The notes beneath the pieces are model-generated. The model ran no database searches and was not told the DNA's origin. It saw only the letters and a program-made list of their open reading frames with translations. A DNA stretch of 64,000 nucleotides from Candidatus Zixiibacteriota bacterium (lineage in GTDB: Bacteria > Zixibacteria > MSB-5A5 > GN15 > FEB-12): NCBI GenBank assembly GCA_024276275.1, contig JAJRXM010000023.1:1-64000 (forward strand). The letters are read 5' to 3'. Position numbers and translations under genes: made by a program. Below, one piece after another: positions 1 through 9,146 of the stretch. How positions within the stretch are numbered: position 1 is the stretch's first letter; each line of letters starts with the position of its first letter.

Positions 1-1
1 C

Positions 2-40
2 GAAATTGAAACGGTTATCGAAAAAAGTCTGGATAAATAA
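2..40 (+). CDS. Possible 3' end of a gene entering from the left
   Basis: An open frame runs in from the window edge and reads EIETVIEKSLDK before a TAA at 38-40. It is a charged, helical-looking tail typical of a protein C-terminus, but there is too little to name a family. The following 85 bases are AT-rich and contain no gene. The tail could equally be chance. Confidence 0.2.
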   Translation, partial: EIETVIEKSLDK

Positions 41-125
41 ACCGAGAGCTGCGTAAAAACAGAAAAAAATGTAATTTTGTAGAAAATTTCAAGAAGAAAT
101 AATTAAGAAATGTGTCTCATTTTTA

Positions 126-872
126 TTGACAAGTTCCGCCCATTCAATTATTAAAAAAAACACGTACGATTCGAAAGCAGCATTAGAAACTTACAATTAT
201 TGGTTAAGCACTGGTCCGTTTGATTGTGGTATGACAATTTCAAATGCCCTACGAGGTAAATTAAGTAATGACAGCCAAGCTAATGGAGCGATGATGAGAA
301 TATCTCCGTTAGGTATATTTGGAGCAAACTATGAACTTGAACAAGTTGAAAATTGGGCTATGCAAGACGCTATGCTAACACATCCGAATCCGGTATGTGT
401 CCAAGCAAATGCTCTTTACACGATGGCTATAGCATATGCTATTAAAACGGGTATTTCTGCACAAGAATTATATAAAAAAATTGTAGAATGGGCAAAATCA
501 AGAAATACTGATAAATCTTTATGGAAGGTGATACTAAAATCCGAAATAATGAAACCATATGATTTTATCAATCAGCAGGGATGGGTTCTTATTGCTTTTC
601 AAAATGCTTTATGGCAATTATTACATGCTGATAATCTTGAAGAGGGGATTGTAGGTACAATTATGTGTGGTGGAGATACTGATACCAATGGAGCAATTTG
701 TGGTGCATTATTAGGATCTGTTTGTGGTAGTGATGCGATTCCTGTTCAATGGAAAAATTGTTTGTTAAATTGTCGATCAGATGAAAATAATCCAAATATA
801 AATCATCCTCGCCCTGAAGAAATGTGGCCAGTAGATGTTTTAGTATTAACTGAAGAGCTGATAAATAATTAA
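126..872 (+). pseudogene. ADP-ribosylglycohydrolase (DraG-like), C-terminal two thirds
   Basis: This frame encodes the C-terminal part of an ADP-ribosylglycohydrolase, the enzyme class that removes ADP-ribose from modified substrates using a two-metal site. Visible signatures are the GPFDCGMTI segment, the SQANGAMMRISPLGIFG block and the C-terminal metal motif GGDTDTNGAICGALLG. The N-terminal third, with the first metal motif (PTDDSE), is absent here. Homology begins abruptly at about 141 (residues HSIIKKNTYD), and the few codons before it, including the TTG at 126, do not fit the family. The missing third lies at 18201-18416 on the same strand and ends exactly where this piece starts. The next gene follows after 17 bases, so the two were probably one operon. 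As it stands the protein should be inactive. Confidence 0.8.
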
Positions 873-889
873 ATAATAGGAGGTTACTT

Positions 890-2721
890 TTGATTCCCAA
901 AAATATTAACATTGAGCATATTCTTAAAGCGATATCTTTTATAAATGAAAATGGAATTCCAAAAAATCGTTTTAGTAGAAATTATATTCTTCAATATGAA
1001 AATATAGATTATCCACCCAAATATGTTTTTACAATTGCGAATAAATTTATCAATGGGTCTGAACTAAATTCAGATAATTTCAATGCGGTAGAGGCAAAAG
1101 ATTATCTACTAAGATTGGATTGTGAAGACTTTAAAATTTATAAAAATGGAGATCTGCTTTCAATTGCTAAAAAGAATATATTGGCTAAGCGTAGCTCAAT
1201 GAAGGATATTGATACAATATTAGGTGGTATAAATCAGCAAAGCAAAGTATTCTTACCCAAGAGAATATCAAAAAATAAAAAACACAATGAAAGATGTAAG
1301 CTTTGTAAAGAAAGAGTATATGAATTATTAAAAAAGAATTTCGGAAATGTAGAGGAAAATTATAAAATCAACATGACAGTATATCCTGATCAATTTAAAG
1401 ATACAAAATATTATCAGAAAATAAAAAATATATACCAGTCACTTCAAAAATATAGAGGACATGAACAATTTACGAGAACCGAAAATTTATCAAGAGTAGA
1501 TTATTTTATACCAAATCCAGGATTTATTGTTGAATTTGATGAATCACAGCATTTTACAAAACCTCGAGATATTGCATTATCAAACTATCCTGAAGATGTT
1601 GGATTTGCTTTTGATATTGATAAATGGAAATTGTTAAGTAGAAAATTTAATAAACGAGATAATGACCCTCCTTTTAGGGATGAGCAAAGGGCATGGTATG
1701 ATACATTACGAGACTTTGCTCCACTTCTATTAGGTTTAGAACCAACAGTTCGAATATTTGCACAAGATTTTAAATGGTGTGATCTTTACCCTAATATACA
1801 AGAAGATAACGAAACTTTTAAAAAATTATTAGAGGGGAAATCTGTCAGCAAAAGAGAAATTTCAATTATACAAGATGAAAACCCATCAATTGCTCGAATT
1901 ATTTACTGTGGTAACTGGAATGGATCTATTGAAAATTGTACAAAAGTCATTAATCAAACCTTAGATCATTGGCCTAAAGACTTAAAAGTTGAATTTCTTC
2001 AAACATGGGGAGCGTTTATAGAATTTAATTGGCCAAGTGAACTTAAAATCAAAAACAATAAAGAGCCTGATGGAAGAGTTGTAAATATACTAATAGATGC
2101 AGCCGAAAAATCTTTAAAAAATGTGTTTACTGAAGATCAATTAGTAAAGCTTAAGAAAATTACAAAATATATTTCAATTGGTGTTGATTCACGAAAAAGT
2201 AAAATTTCTATATCAGGAAACAGCATTAAAGAAAAACATATTGAATTAGTCTGCTTAATTGATCTTGAAAATAATAAATATTATTGGTCGGGAAAATCTT
2301 ATCCAACAGTTGGGCAGGAAGATGGTTTAATTAGAATCACAAATTTAGAGTCACATTTTGTAAAACTGAAGAAATATAATGTCATGCTTTTAGGATGCCA
2401 TGATTTGAATATGTTTAATAATCGTGGAAAAGCTGTGGGGGTGAGTGGAGAAGAAGTATCATCGATAAGTTTAGAGAATTAACTGATACAGTCAAACCTT
2501 CAATTGTGTTGCATCATCCACATACAACAGTCAAAAGTTCAACTTGGAGAGCAGCATGGGGGGTTCTTTGTAGTGAAAATGATTGTGTTAAATTATTTGC
2601 TGGAAATGGGCTTTACTTTGAAGAACAAACGGAGATAAGTCAATATCATTTACTTGATAAAGTTTTAAGAGCTACAAAAAGTAAAAATACAATGACATTT
2701 GATCTTGTTATTAACCCATAA
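890..2721 (+). CDS. ScoMcrA-head-like putative endonuclease (frameshifted)
   Basis: The TTG start at 890 is preceded by a strong ribosome site (AGGAGG at 878-883). The first ~85 residues (IEHILKAISFINENGIPKNR ... YPPKYVFTIANKFI) resemble the N-terminal head domain seen in ScoMcrA-type modification-dependent restriction proteins. Residues ~125-270 contain CKLCKERVYELL and a VEFDESQHF motif that looks like a PD-(D/E)XK or DUF559-like nuclease core. The first frame stops at 2482, but a run of five G at 2437-2441 appears to have lost a base. In the shifted frame the protein continues as FRELTDTVKPSIVLHHPH ... to 2721, about 610 residues in all. It sits directly behind the ADP-ribosylglycohydrolase piece. 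The nuclease role is inferred from motifs; the family call is tentative. Confidence 0.5.
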
Positions 2722-2811
2722 TAATTTTGAAACGTAAAAAGATAATGAATACCTGCTAATATATCATATTTAACTATTTTAAACGTCACAAAATGACGTA
2801 TAACCAGATAA

Positions 2812-2985
2812 ATTACATACTATAATATAAATGGTCAGCTGGTACATACTTTTGCTCATTTTCACTTTGAAGCAGGAGTACATAATATCAATTGGGACGG
2901 CAGAGAGACAGCCAGTGGAATATATTTATATAAGCTGGAAGCAGGAAATTTCATTGGTACTAAGAAAATGATATTGATGAAATAA
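2812..2985 (+). pseudogene. Orphan type IX-like sorting-tail fragment
   Basis: The 57 codons after a TAA at 2809-2811 read as the end of a secreted protein: YNINGQLV, then HNINWDGRETASGIYLYKL and a terminal AGNFIGTKKMILMK. This is the usual Ig-like C-terminal sorting domain also seen at 33637 and 58197. No start codon or upstream domain is present and the frame closes just before it, so this is a relic of a larger gene whose body has been lost. The rest of the 2722-3054 gap holds only AT-rich sequence and a short palindrome. Confidence 0.7.
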
Positions 2986-3026
2986 AAATCTTTATCAATT
3001 AAAGTGGGGATCGTCGAGGGGGACGA

Positions 3027-3044
3027 GTGCTTTAGCTAAAGCAC
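3027..3044. repeat. 18-bp perfect palindrome
   Basis: GTGCTTTAGCTAAAGCAC is perfectly self-complementary. It lies between the sorting-tail relic and the next reading frame. It could be an operator or a scar; no second copy was noticed. Confidence 0.5.
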
Positions 3045-3054
3045 AAATAGCTCG

Positions 3055-3474
3055 GTGGTGTGGTGCTCACACTATCGGGTTTTAAATTTTGAATGGAGTA
3101 GTTTTTTGAAACTAAAATTAGAGAATAATAAATGGTATGCTTGGCAAATGTTACCAGGGTATGGGAGTGGAAAGTATTATTCTCCTATAAAAATTATAGA
3201 TATTGATAGATGTAAAGAAGTTGATATAATAGTACTTCATTTCTATAATGCTTGTTATGCTCAAGGAGTAAGAGATTTTAATCTTGAATTGAAAATAATA
3301 GCCCATTCTAAAGAGTGTATGATTTGTGAGATAGAACCAAAGAGAAGCAACTATCCTACTAGGATGGCTATTATTGAAGAGATAGACTACCTATGGATCA
3401 GAAGATATATCACCAAAGATAGAATCAATCGAGAAGTTGATATCTTTGAGTATTTGGATAATTACTTTAGATAA
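3055..3474 (+). CDS. Hypothetical protein, probably N-terminally damaged
   Basis: I do not recognise the family. The protein-like part starts around residue 12 (LNFEWSSFLKLKLENNKWYA) and is rich in aromatic and charged residues, ending IFEYLDNYFR. The GTG at 3055 lies in a low-quality GTGGTGTGGTG stretch with no ribosome site, and a TTG near 3107 is an alternative start. The frame may be the remainder of a longer gene cut at the same scar that left the sorting-tail fragment upstream. There are no membrane segments or signal peptide. Confidence 0.4.
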   Translation: MVWCSHYRVLNFEWSSFLKLKLENNKWYAWQMLPGYGSGKYYSPIKIIDIDRCKEVDIIVLHFYNACYAQGVRDFNLELKIIAHSKECMICEIEPKRSNYPTRMAIIEEIDYLWIRRYITKDRINREVDIFEYLDNYFR

Positions 3475-3563
3475 GAGTTATTTTACTGACAGCAGTTGTC
3501 AGCGTGTTGTATCTTCTATGAAAAGAATGAATGTTAATATGACAGATTTTAAATAGGAGTATT

Positions 3564-4019
3564 ATGAATAAACAAACAAAAAAAATCCTCTATGTAGATA
3601 TGGACAATGTCCTTGTGGACTTCTCATCGGGGATAAAGAGATTGGACAGTGCTGTTCGAGAACAATACAATGATGATATAGATGATGTCTCTGGTATTTT
3701 TGCACTTATGGATCCTATGGATGGTGCGATTGAAGCATACATTGCTCTTTCTAAAAAATACGATACCTATATTCTTTCAACCGCTCCATGGAAAAACCCC
3801 ACAGCTTTAAATGACAAACTTCAGTGGGTTAAAAAGTATCTCGGTGAACATGCCTACAAACGGTTAATTCTTACTCATCATAAGAATTTGAACAAAGGTG
3901 ATTATCTCATTGACGACCGAACCAAGAATGGGGCAGCAGAGTTTGAAGGTGAGCACATTCATTTTGGAACAGAAAAATTCCCAGATTGGGATTCAGTTAT
4001 GAGCTACTTGATGAAGTAA
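3564..4019 (+). CDS. 5'(3')-deoxyribonucleotidase-like HAD phosphatase (NT5C family)
   Basis: This 151-residue HAD-superfamily phosphatase is of the 5' nucleotidase, deoxy (pyrimidine), cytosolic type C family, which removes phosphate from deoxynucleoside monophosphates. Motif I is VDMDNVLVDF with the catalytic Asp pair D12/D14. Motif II is near ILSTAPW, and the C-terminal acid motif is LIDDRTKNGAAEF. The length fits the small bacterial members. An AGGAGT ribosome site precedes the ATG. A small unknown gene follows after 18 bases. Such enzymes often sit in phage and mobile regions, where they affect nucleotide pools; that role is inferred. Confidence 0.85.
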   Translation: MNKQTKKILYVDMDNVLVDFSSGIKRLDSAVREQYNDDIDDVSGIFALMDPMDGAIEAYIALSKKYDTYILSTAPWKNPTALNDKLQWVKKYLGEHAYKRLILTHHKNLNKGDYLIDDRTKNGAAEFEGEHIHFGTEKFPDWDSVMSYLMK

Positions 4020-4037
4020 ATGAAAGGAATAAAATAA

Positions 4038-4376
4038 ATGGCATTTTCAGTGAGAATTGATGCTTACAAATGGCCTCGGACGTCGTCAGTTTTATCTATT
4101 GAACCAAACTGGTGGGACTCGAGAGAGTTAATGAAAGATGATCGCTTTATACATGCAATGGATGAAACAAACAGTTACTGTGATTATGTGGCTATCCTAA
4201 CAAATGAAGAATTTTCAAAATTACATGATCATTATAAAACAGTAGCAAAAGAACCATTGTATGACCATAAAACAAGTCACGCGATGATCTCTATTTTAGA
4301 TGCGATGCTTATTTTATTGACCGGTGAAGATGATAGATTTCATGTGACAGTATTTGAATGGGAAAGTGGTTATTAG
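4038..4376 (+). CDS. Hypothetical 112-residue protein
   Basis: The family is not recognised. The product is soluble, acidic and Trp/Tyr-rich (YKWPRTSSVLSIEPNWWDSR at the N-terminus, FHVTVFEWESGY at the end), with a helical middle section. It begins 18 bases after the nucleotidase stop with a GAAAGGAA ribosome site, so the two are probably co-transcribed. Nothing in the sequence points to an enzymatic function. Confidence 0.6.
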   Translation: MAFSVRIDAYKWPRTSSVLSIEPNWWDSRELMKDDRFIHAMDETNSYCDYVAILTNEEFSKLHDHYKTVAKEPLYDHKTSHAMISILDAMLILLTGEDDRFHVTVFEWESGY

Positions 4377-4414
4377 TTTTGTCAGAGTAGCTTGTGTTTT
4401 TATGGTAAATAAAA

Positions 4415-4434
4415 TTTCTGCCATATTTCTGCCA
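4415..4434. repeat. Direct repeat TTTCTGCCA x2, possible integrase arm sites
   Basis: Two copies of TTTCTGCCA start at 4415 and 4426, exactly 11 bases apart, one helical turn. Paired short repeats like this are typical arm-type sites of tyrosine recombinases. A related ATATGGCAC motif lies beside the live integrase near 29780. No integrase gene is next to this copy, so it is probably a scar of an earlier insertion. Confidence 0.35.
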
Positions 4435-4528
4435 ACTTGAATGCCAAAACCTTATTCACTAAGAGGATGAATAGAAAAAGAGATAAAAAAGAAATTAATT
4501 GAGCTGAATATCTTTTTAATTAATTCCA

Positions 4529-4706
4529 GTGTCCATCTAGTGACCATTTCAATTCAAAAACCTTCAAAAACAAACAAAAATCATCAAAAACAATCAAAAG
4601 GCAAGTTGTTACGATAAAATGAGATAAGTCGTACTTGATTGATTTACAACAAGTTATAAATTGGTATGGTTTGAATCCGGGGTTCAAGTCCCTGCGCCGC
4701 TATTAT
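4529..4706. repeat. Left att-like repeat with tRNA 3'-end fragment
   Basis: This block runs GTGTCCAT (4529), a CCTTCAAAAAC tract (4560-4600) and, 148 bases after the start, a tRNA 3'-end-like piece (CCGGGGTTCAAGTCCCTG at 4677-4694, followed by CGCCGC) that can form a T-arm. There is no tRNA body upstream. The same order and spacing recur at 11195-11370 (17 of 18 bases of the T-arm match), so the two probably mark the ends of one integrated island. The rest of the 4377-4955 gap holds the arm repeat, another CAAAAACCTTCAAAAAA copy at 4781-4826 and the abiE promoter. Confidence 0.5.
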
Positions 4707-4756
4707 TATAACTCGTTAATAGGTAGCTATTTACGGGTGTTGCTGTTTTGGTTTAT

Positions 4757-4826
4757 TCTTCCAGGGACAGTTCCTATACAAAAACCTTCAAAAAACATTA
4801 AAAAACAATCATAAAATATTGCTAAA
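4757..4826. repeat. GGGACAGTT ... CAAAAACCTTCAAAAA repeat, copy 1
   Basis: A GGGACAGTTCCTATACAAAAACC stretch is followed by an A-rich tract with CAATCATAAAA. A diverged copy in the same orientation lies at about 10970-11030 just inside the right att-like repeat. It probably belongs to the termini of the inserted island. Confidence 0.4.
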
Positions 4827-4874
4827 TTTTAAATAAATAGATATTAAATTTACTAGAAATTATCTAAAACCTTG

Positions 4875-4903
4875 TTGATTACATTTATTTTTATAGGTAT
4901 AAT
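4875..4903 (+). promoter_or_regulatory. Sigma-70 type promoter of the abiE operon
   Basis: A -35 box TTGATT (4875-4880) and a perfect -10 box TATAAT (4898-4903) are separated by 17 bases. The start codon of the AbiEi gene is 53 bases downstream of the -10 box. The -10 box overlaps the left arm of the palindrome described next. Confidence 0.7.
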
Positions 4904-4936
4904 ATGTCGGTAGTTATAAATATATGCCGACATATT
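4901..4936. promoter_or_regulatory. Inverted-repeat operator for AbiEi autoregulation
   Basis: AATATGTCGG (4901-4910) and CCGACATATT (4927-4936) form a perfect 10-bp inverted repeat with a 16-base spacer. The repeat covers the -10 box and the transcription start region, 19 bases before the abiEi start. AbiEi antitoxins are known to bind inverted repeats in their own promoter and repress it, so this is the expected operator; binding itself is inferred. Confidence 0.7.
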
Positions 4937-4955
4937 AGGATAAAAAGAGTATTCT

Positions 4956-5558
4956 ATGAATGATAAAGCTATTGATAAGATTATTAAAATTGTGAGGCAG
5001 TTGGGTGTTATCAGACCCAAAGATTTGGATACTTACAACATTCCTCGCAAGTATATAAATTTGCTCTATCATAAAGGAATTTTGAATCGGGTGGCTCGAG
5101 GACTTTATGTTCTAAAAAATTCAAGTCCTTCAGAAAACCAAACAATAGCAGAAGTCAGTAAACGAGTACCCTCAGGAGTGGTCTGTCTTCTTTCGGCACT
5201 TCAGTTTCATCATATCACTACTCAGTCTCCTCATGAAATATGGTTGGCTATCAATAACAAGTCTCGTTACCCAAAAGAACCGATGCTTCCTATACGTATT
5301 GTACGATTCTCAGGGAAAGCACTTACAACAGGAATAGAGCAACATATAGTAGATGGAGTTCCTGTAAAAGTGTTCAGTCCTGCCAAGACAGTTGCTGATT
5401 GCTTTAAGTATCGTAACAAAATAGGACTTGATGTTGCAGTTGAAGCATTGCGAGATTGTATACAGTCTCGTAAGTGTACAATGGACGAGCTTTGGAAATA
5501 TGCTACCATCTGTCGGGTAGCTAATGTCATTAAACCTTATCTTGAGTCACTAGTATGA
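4956..5558 (+). CDS. abiEi: AbiEi family antitoxin (type IV toxin-antitoxin)
   Basis: This 200-residue protein has the AbiEi architecture: an N-terminal winged helix (about residues 1-52, ending ILNRVARGLYVL) and a C-terminal antitoxin domain with the conserved stretch VFSPAKTVADCFKYRNKIGLDVAVEAL. Known members neutralise the cognate AbiEii toxin without stable binding and repress their own promoter. The perfect palindrome over the promoter just upstream fits that. The stop overlaps the next start (ATGA at 5555-5558), so translation is coupled to the toxin gene. Confidence 0.9.
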   Translation: MNDKAIDKIIKIVRQLGVIRPKDLDTYNIPRKYINLLYHKGILNRVARGLYVLKNSSPSENQTIAEVSKRVPSGVVCLLSALQFHHITTQSPHEIWLAINNKSRYPKEPMLPIRIVRFSGKALTTGIEQHIVDGVPVKVFSPAKTVADCFKYRNKIGLDVAVEALRDCIQSRKCTMDELWKYATICRVANVIKPYLESLV

Positions 5559-6492
5559 GTAGCAAAAAATCTAGGAACCTTGAAGCTTCAGTACACCAAC
5601 GCTTACTAAACTTGAGCAAAAAAAAGAATGAAGATTTTAATCTAATTCTGACAAGATTCGCGGTTGAGCGATTGCTTTATCGTTTGAGTTGTTCGACCTA
5701 TGCAGATAACTTTATACTCAAGGGAGCAATGCTTTTGGCAGTATGGATGGAACAGTCACATCGCCCGACACGTGACTTGGATCTTCTTGGTTTTGGTGAT
5801 GACAACAGTCAATATTTGATGCAAGTTTTTAAAGAAATTTGTAGAATACAGGTCGAAGAAGATGGCTTAATATTTGAAGAAGAGAGTATAGAAATAAATG
5901 AAATTCGTGAAGGTCAGTCATATTCCGGACAACGTATAAGATTAACTGCTAAATTAGGAAATGCTCGCATCAGAATACAGATAGATATTGGTTTTGGTGA
6001 TGCTGTTACGCCGGAAGCAGTACAGATAGAATACCCTGCTTTGCTTGATTTTCCATCTCCTCAAATTCGAGCATATCCACTTGAGACAGTTGTTGCTGAG
6101 AAGTTGGAAACGATAGTTCAGTTAGGAATGATAAACAGTCGTATGAAGGATTTTTATGATTTACAGGTAATATCTAAGATGTTTTCTTTTGAAGGGTTAA
6201 TTTTGGTGCGAGCTGTTGAAGCAACCTTCACCAGACGTGGAACCATAATTCCAACAGAGATTCCTATAGCTTTGAGCGATGAATCAGCTACCAATCCAGA
6301 CAAGATTATGCAATGGAAAGCCTTTTGAACCGCAATAATCTTGAAAATTCAACTGTTAATTTCTCACAGCTTATTGATGAACTTCGAATATTTCTTATTC
6401 AACCGCTTTATGCGGCAGCAGATAAAGAGATGTTTCAGCAGAACTGGCTCGCAGGAGGTCCGTGGTCGAAAGCTGATGAAGTACACAAATGA
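5555..6492 (+). CDS. abiEii: AbiEii/AbiGii nucleotidyltransferase toxin (frameshifted near its end)
   Basis: The product is a DNA-polymerase-beta-like nucleotidyltransferase toxin. The motif FILKGAMLLAVW is followed by RPTRDLDLLGFGD, giving the catalytic Asp pair, with a third acid in IQIDIGFGD and the KDFYDL helix. Known AbiEii enzymes modify tRNA and stop growth on phage infection. The first frame stops at 6326-6328 after QWKAF, inside a run of four T. Adding one T extends the protein as FLNRNNLENS ... NWLAGGPWSKADEVHK to a TGA at 6490-6492, which overlaps the next ATG. The restored length, about 312 residues, is normal for the family, so the break is probably a base error. Confidence 0.88.
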
Positions 6493-8930
6493 AAAAAGAA
6501 CGAGATGATAAATTACAGATAAAATTAAAAAAGGCAGAAGATGAATGTGAGCAGTTACGTCAAGAAAACAGTAGGCTGAAAGTACAACTAAACACATTTT
6601 TATTACAAACTACTCCTGATACTCAATCTTCATCCAATGAACTTACGGAAATTAAATTATCTAATTGTGAGACAGAACCCAAACTAGAACTTACACCAGA
6701 TGATAAGATATCTCTTTTTAGAAGCCTATTTAGAGGACGAGAAGATGTATATCCCGTTCGTTGGGAGAGTAAAAAAGGTAAGTCAGGGTATTCTCCAGCA
6801 TGTGCCAACGAATGGGATTCACTGCTTTGTCAAAAACCGTGTTCAAAATGTTTAAACAGTAAATATCTCCCAATAACAGATACAGTGATTAAAGAGCATC
6901 TTACTGGCAGTAAAACCATCGGAGTGTATCCTCTTCTACAGGATGAAACCTGTTACTTTATAGTTGCTGACTTTGATAAGGAACATTGGCAGAATGATGT
7001 CAGAGTTTTTTTACATTCTTGTATGGAGATGGGAATACCGGCTATTTTAGAACGGTCACGTTCAGGGCAGGGAGGTCATGTATGGATTTTTTTCTCGAAG
7101 TCAGTCTCGGCAATGCTTGCTCGGAAACTTGGTAGTGCAGTATTGACTAATTCTCTTTCAAAAAGACATCAAATAGGATTAAGTTCCTATGATCGATTTT
7201 TTCCTAGTCAGGATACAATGCCAAAAGGTGGTTTTGGTAATTTGATAGCATTGCCACTTCAAAGAAAACCAAGGAAGAAAGAAAACACGATTTTCTTGGA
7301 TGCTGATTTTGTACCTTATCCAAATCAATGGGAATTTTTATCATCAGTTAAAAAGATGAAGCTAGTTGATGTGCAGATTATAGTTAGGGAAGCTGAAATA
7401 TCTAATTCAATTATCGGAGTTCGTAAGGTTGAGCATGATGACTTAACATCTGATGAACCATGGACTCTTCCACCTTTAAAAAAGTTGCCTGAACAAAAGT
7501 TAATGGGTTCTTTTCTTAAAAATGTATCTGTTGTTTACAGCAATCTGCTATATATAGAAAAAGAAGGATTATCCTCACAATTTATAAACCGGTTAGTTAG
7601 TATTGCTGCTTTTCAAAACCCAGAATTTTTTCGTACTCAAGCTATGCGTCTTTCAACTTTTGGCAAACCACGTATAATTAGTTGTTCAGAAGAATTTTCC
7701 AAACATATTGGTTTGCCGCGAGGATGCCTTGATGATCTAAAGAAGTTTTTGAATTCAAATAAGATTGATCTTAGTCTGAAAGATGAAAGTTTTGCTGGAA
7801 CAGCTATTGATGTGAAATTTCAAGGTCAACTACGTGATGAACAGTATGATGTTTCCAAGAAGATGCTTGAGTATAACAATGGAATTTTAGTTGCTCCAAC
7901 AGGTTTTGGTAAGACAGTTATTGCTTCATGGCTGATTGCTCAACGTAAAGTTAATACATTGGTGTTGGTTCACCGCAGAATGTTGATGGATCAATGGAGG
8001 GAAAGGCTCGGTTTATTTTTGGATGTTCCGTTAAAAGATATTGGGATGTACGGTGGTGGAAAGAAGAAATTAACTGGTAATATTGATGTTGCTGTCATTC
8101 AGAGTCTTCAGAAAAAGAGTGAGGTTTTAAATCTTGTGGCTGATTATGGACATGTAATAGTTGATGAGTGCCACCACGTTTCTGCTTTTAGCTTTGAGCA
8201 AGTTCTCAAACAAGTCAAGGCTCGTTTTATTCTTGGACTAACTGCTACTCCAACAAGGAGGGATGGTCACCATCCTATCATAGGGATGCAGTGTGGACCA
8301 ATAAGATCTAGAGTAGATCCCAAAAAAGTAGCAATTGAGAGACCGTTCAAGCACACTGTATTTTTCAAAAATACTTGTTTTGAAATTCCAAAAAATATGA
8401 CAGAACCAACTATACAGCAATTGTATTCTGAACTTGCTAAAGATTGTAACCGAAATTCTCAAATTGTTAAAGCAATATGTGCATCTGTTGCCGAGGGTCG
8501 TTCTCCTCTGGTCTTGACAGAAAGAACCGAACATCTTAGAGTGTTAACTGAAATGCTTGAAGGCTCAATAAAAAATATTATAGTGCTGAAAGGTGGTATG
8601 GGAAAGAGACAACGCGAAGCTGTTGTCGATCAATTAAAATCAATCTCGGATGAAGAAGAACGAGTTATTCTTGCTACTGGCAGACATGTTGGTGAGGGAT
8701 TTGATGATGCTCGTTTGGATACACTGTTCTTGGCATTACCAGTTTCCTGGCGTGGGACATTACAACAATATGTTGGACGTTTACATCGCCTGCATGACAA
8801 TAAATGCGAAGTACGTGTTTATGATTTTGTTGACATTCAAGTTCCTGTTTTTGTTCGCATGTATAAAAAAAGATTAGCAGGATACAGGGCTATCAGTTAT
8901 TCTACAGAGAGTAAGATTGTTGATTCTTAG
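6489..8930 (+). CDS. TOTE-type archaeo-eukaryotic primase / SF2 helicase fusion
   Basis: This is an 813-residue fusion. Residues ~1-40 are a coiled coil. Residues ~75-310 resemble the primase domain of TOTE conflict systems, with the metal motif VADFDKEHW, SGQGGHVWIFF with its His, and a preceding four-Cys cluster (CQKPCSKCLNSKYLP). Residues ~440-800 are a DEAD/DEAH helicase: motif I APTGFGKT, motif II DECHH, motif III LGLTATPTRRDG and motif VI QYVGRLHR. The start overlaps the AbiEii stop (ATGA), which makes it the third gene of the abiE operon. TOTE proteins are linked to conflicts between cells and mobile elements; the exact substrate is unknown. It may be an effector or repair partner of the toxin pair. 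Confidence 0.82.
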   Translation: MKKERDDKLQIKLKKAEDECEQLRQENSRLKVQLNTFLLQTTPDTQSSSNELTEIKLSNCETEPKLELTPDDKISLFRSLFRGREDVYPVRWESKKGKSGYSPACANEWDSLLCQKPCSKCLNSKYLPITDTVIKEHLTGSKTIGVYPLLQDETCYFIVADFDKEHWQNDVRVFLHSCMEMGIPAILERSRSGQGGHVWIFFSKSVSAMLARKLGSAVLTNSLSKRHQIGLSSYDRFFPSQDTMPKGGFGNLIALPLQRKPRKKENTIFLDADFVPYPNQWEFLSSVKKMKLVDVQIIVREAEISNSIIGVRKVEHDDLTSDEPWTLPPLKKLPEQKLMGSFLKNVSVVYSNLLYIEKEGLSSQFINRLVSIAAFQNPEFFRTQAMRLSTFGKPRIISCSEEFSKHIGLPRGCLDDLKKFLNSNKIDLSLKDESFAGTAIDVKFQGQLRDEQYDVSKKMLEYNNGILVAPTGFGKTVIASWLIAQRKVNTLVLVHRRMLMDQWRERLGLFLDVPLKDIGMYGGGKKKLTGNIDVAVIQSLQKKSEVLNLVADYGHVIVDECHHVSAFSFEQVLKQVKARFILGLTATPTRRDGHHPIIGMQCGPIRSRVDPKKVAIERPFKHTVFFKNTCFEIPKNMTEPTIQQLYSELAKDCNRNSQIVKAICASVAEGRSPLVLTERTEHLRVLTEMLEGSIKNIIVLKGGMGKRQREAVVDQLKSISDEEERVILATGRHVGEGFDDARLDTLFLALPVSWRGTLQQYVGRLHRLHDNKCEVRVYDFVDIQVPVFVRMYKKRLAGYRAISYSTESKIVDS

Positions 8931-9146
8931 ATGAGTATATGTTGCCTATAATATAGACACAAATCAATCAACCTTTAGCCATATTAAAATATAAATCTAC
9001 TTTCGTTTTGTTCCACTTCTAATTCATATTGAAAAAAAGTAAGAAAACATCAAATACAAACAGAAGTATTCTTATCCTGGGGACAGTCTTGGAGCAAAAT
9101 CCAACTATTTTATTCAGAGTAATAAGAATATTTATTTTCCCTTTGA

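Noticed and set aside
126-150. TTGACA at 126-131 as a promoter -35 box
   Set aside because: No -10 box at a suitable distance other than inside the coding piece, and the TTG is the nominal start of the fragment; most likely chance in AT-rich DNA.
4529-4620. CRISPR-like array from the repeated CAAAAAC/TCAAAAA motifs
   Set aside because: Repeats are 6-10 bases, A-rich and irregularly spaced; there are no unique spacers of constant length and no cas genes.
4677-4706. A complete tRNA gene at the T-arm-like sequence
   Set aside because: No acceptor 5' strand, D arm or anticodon arm can be found upstream; only the 3' end is present.
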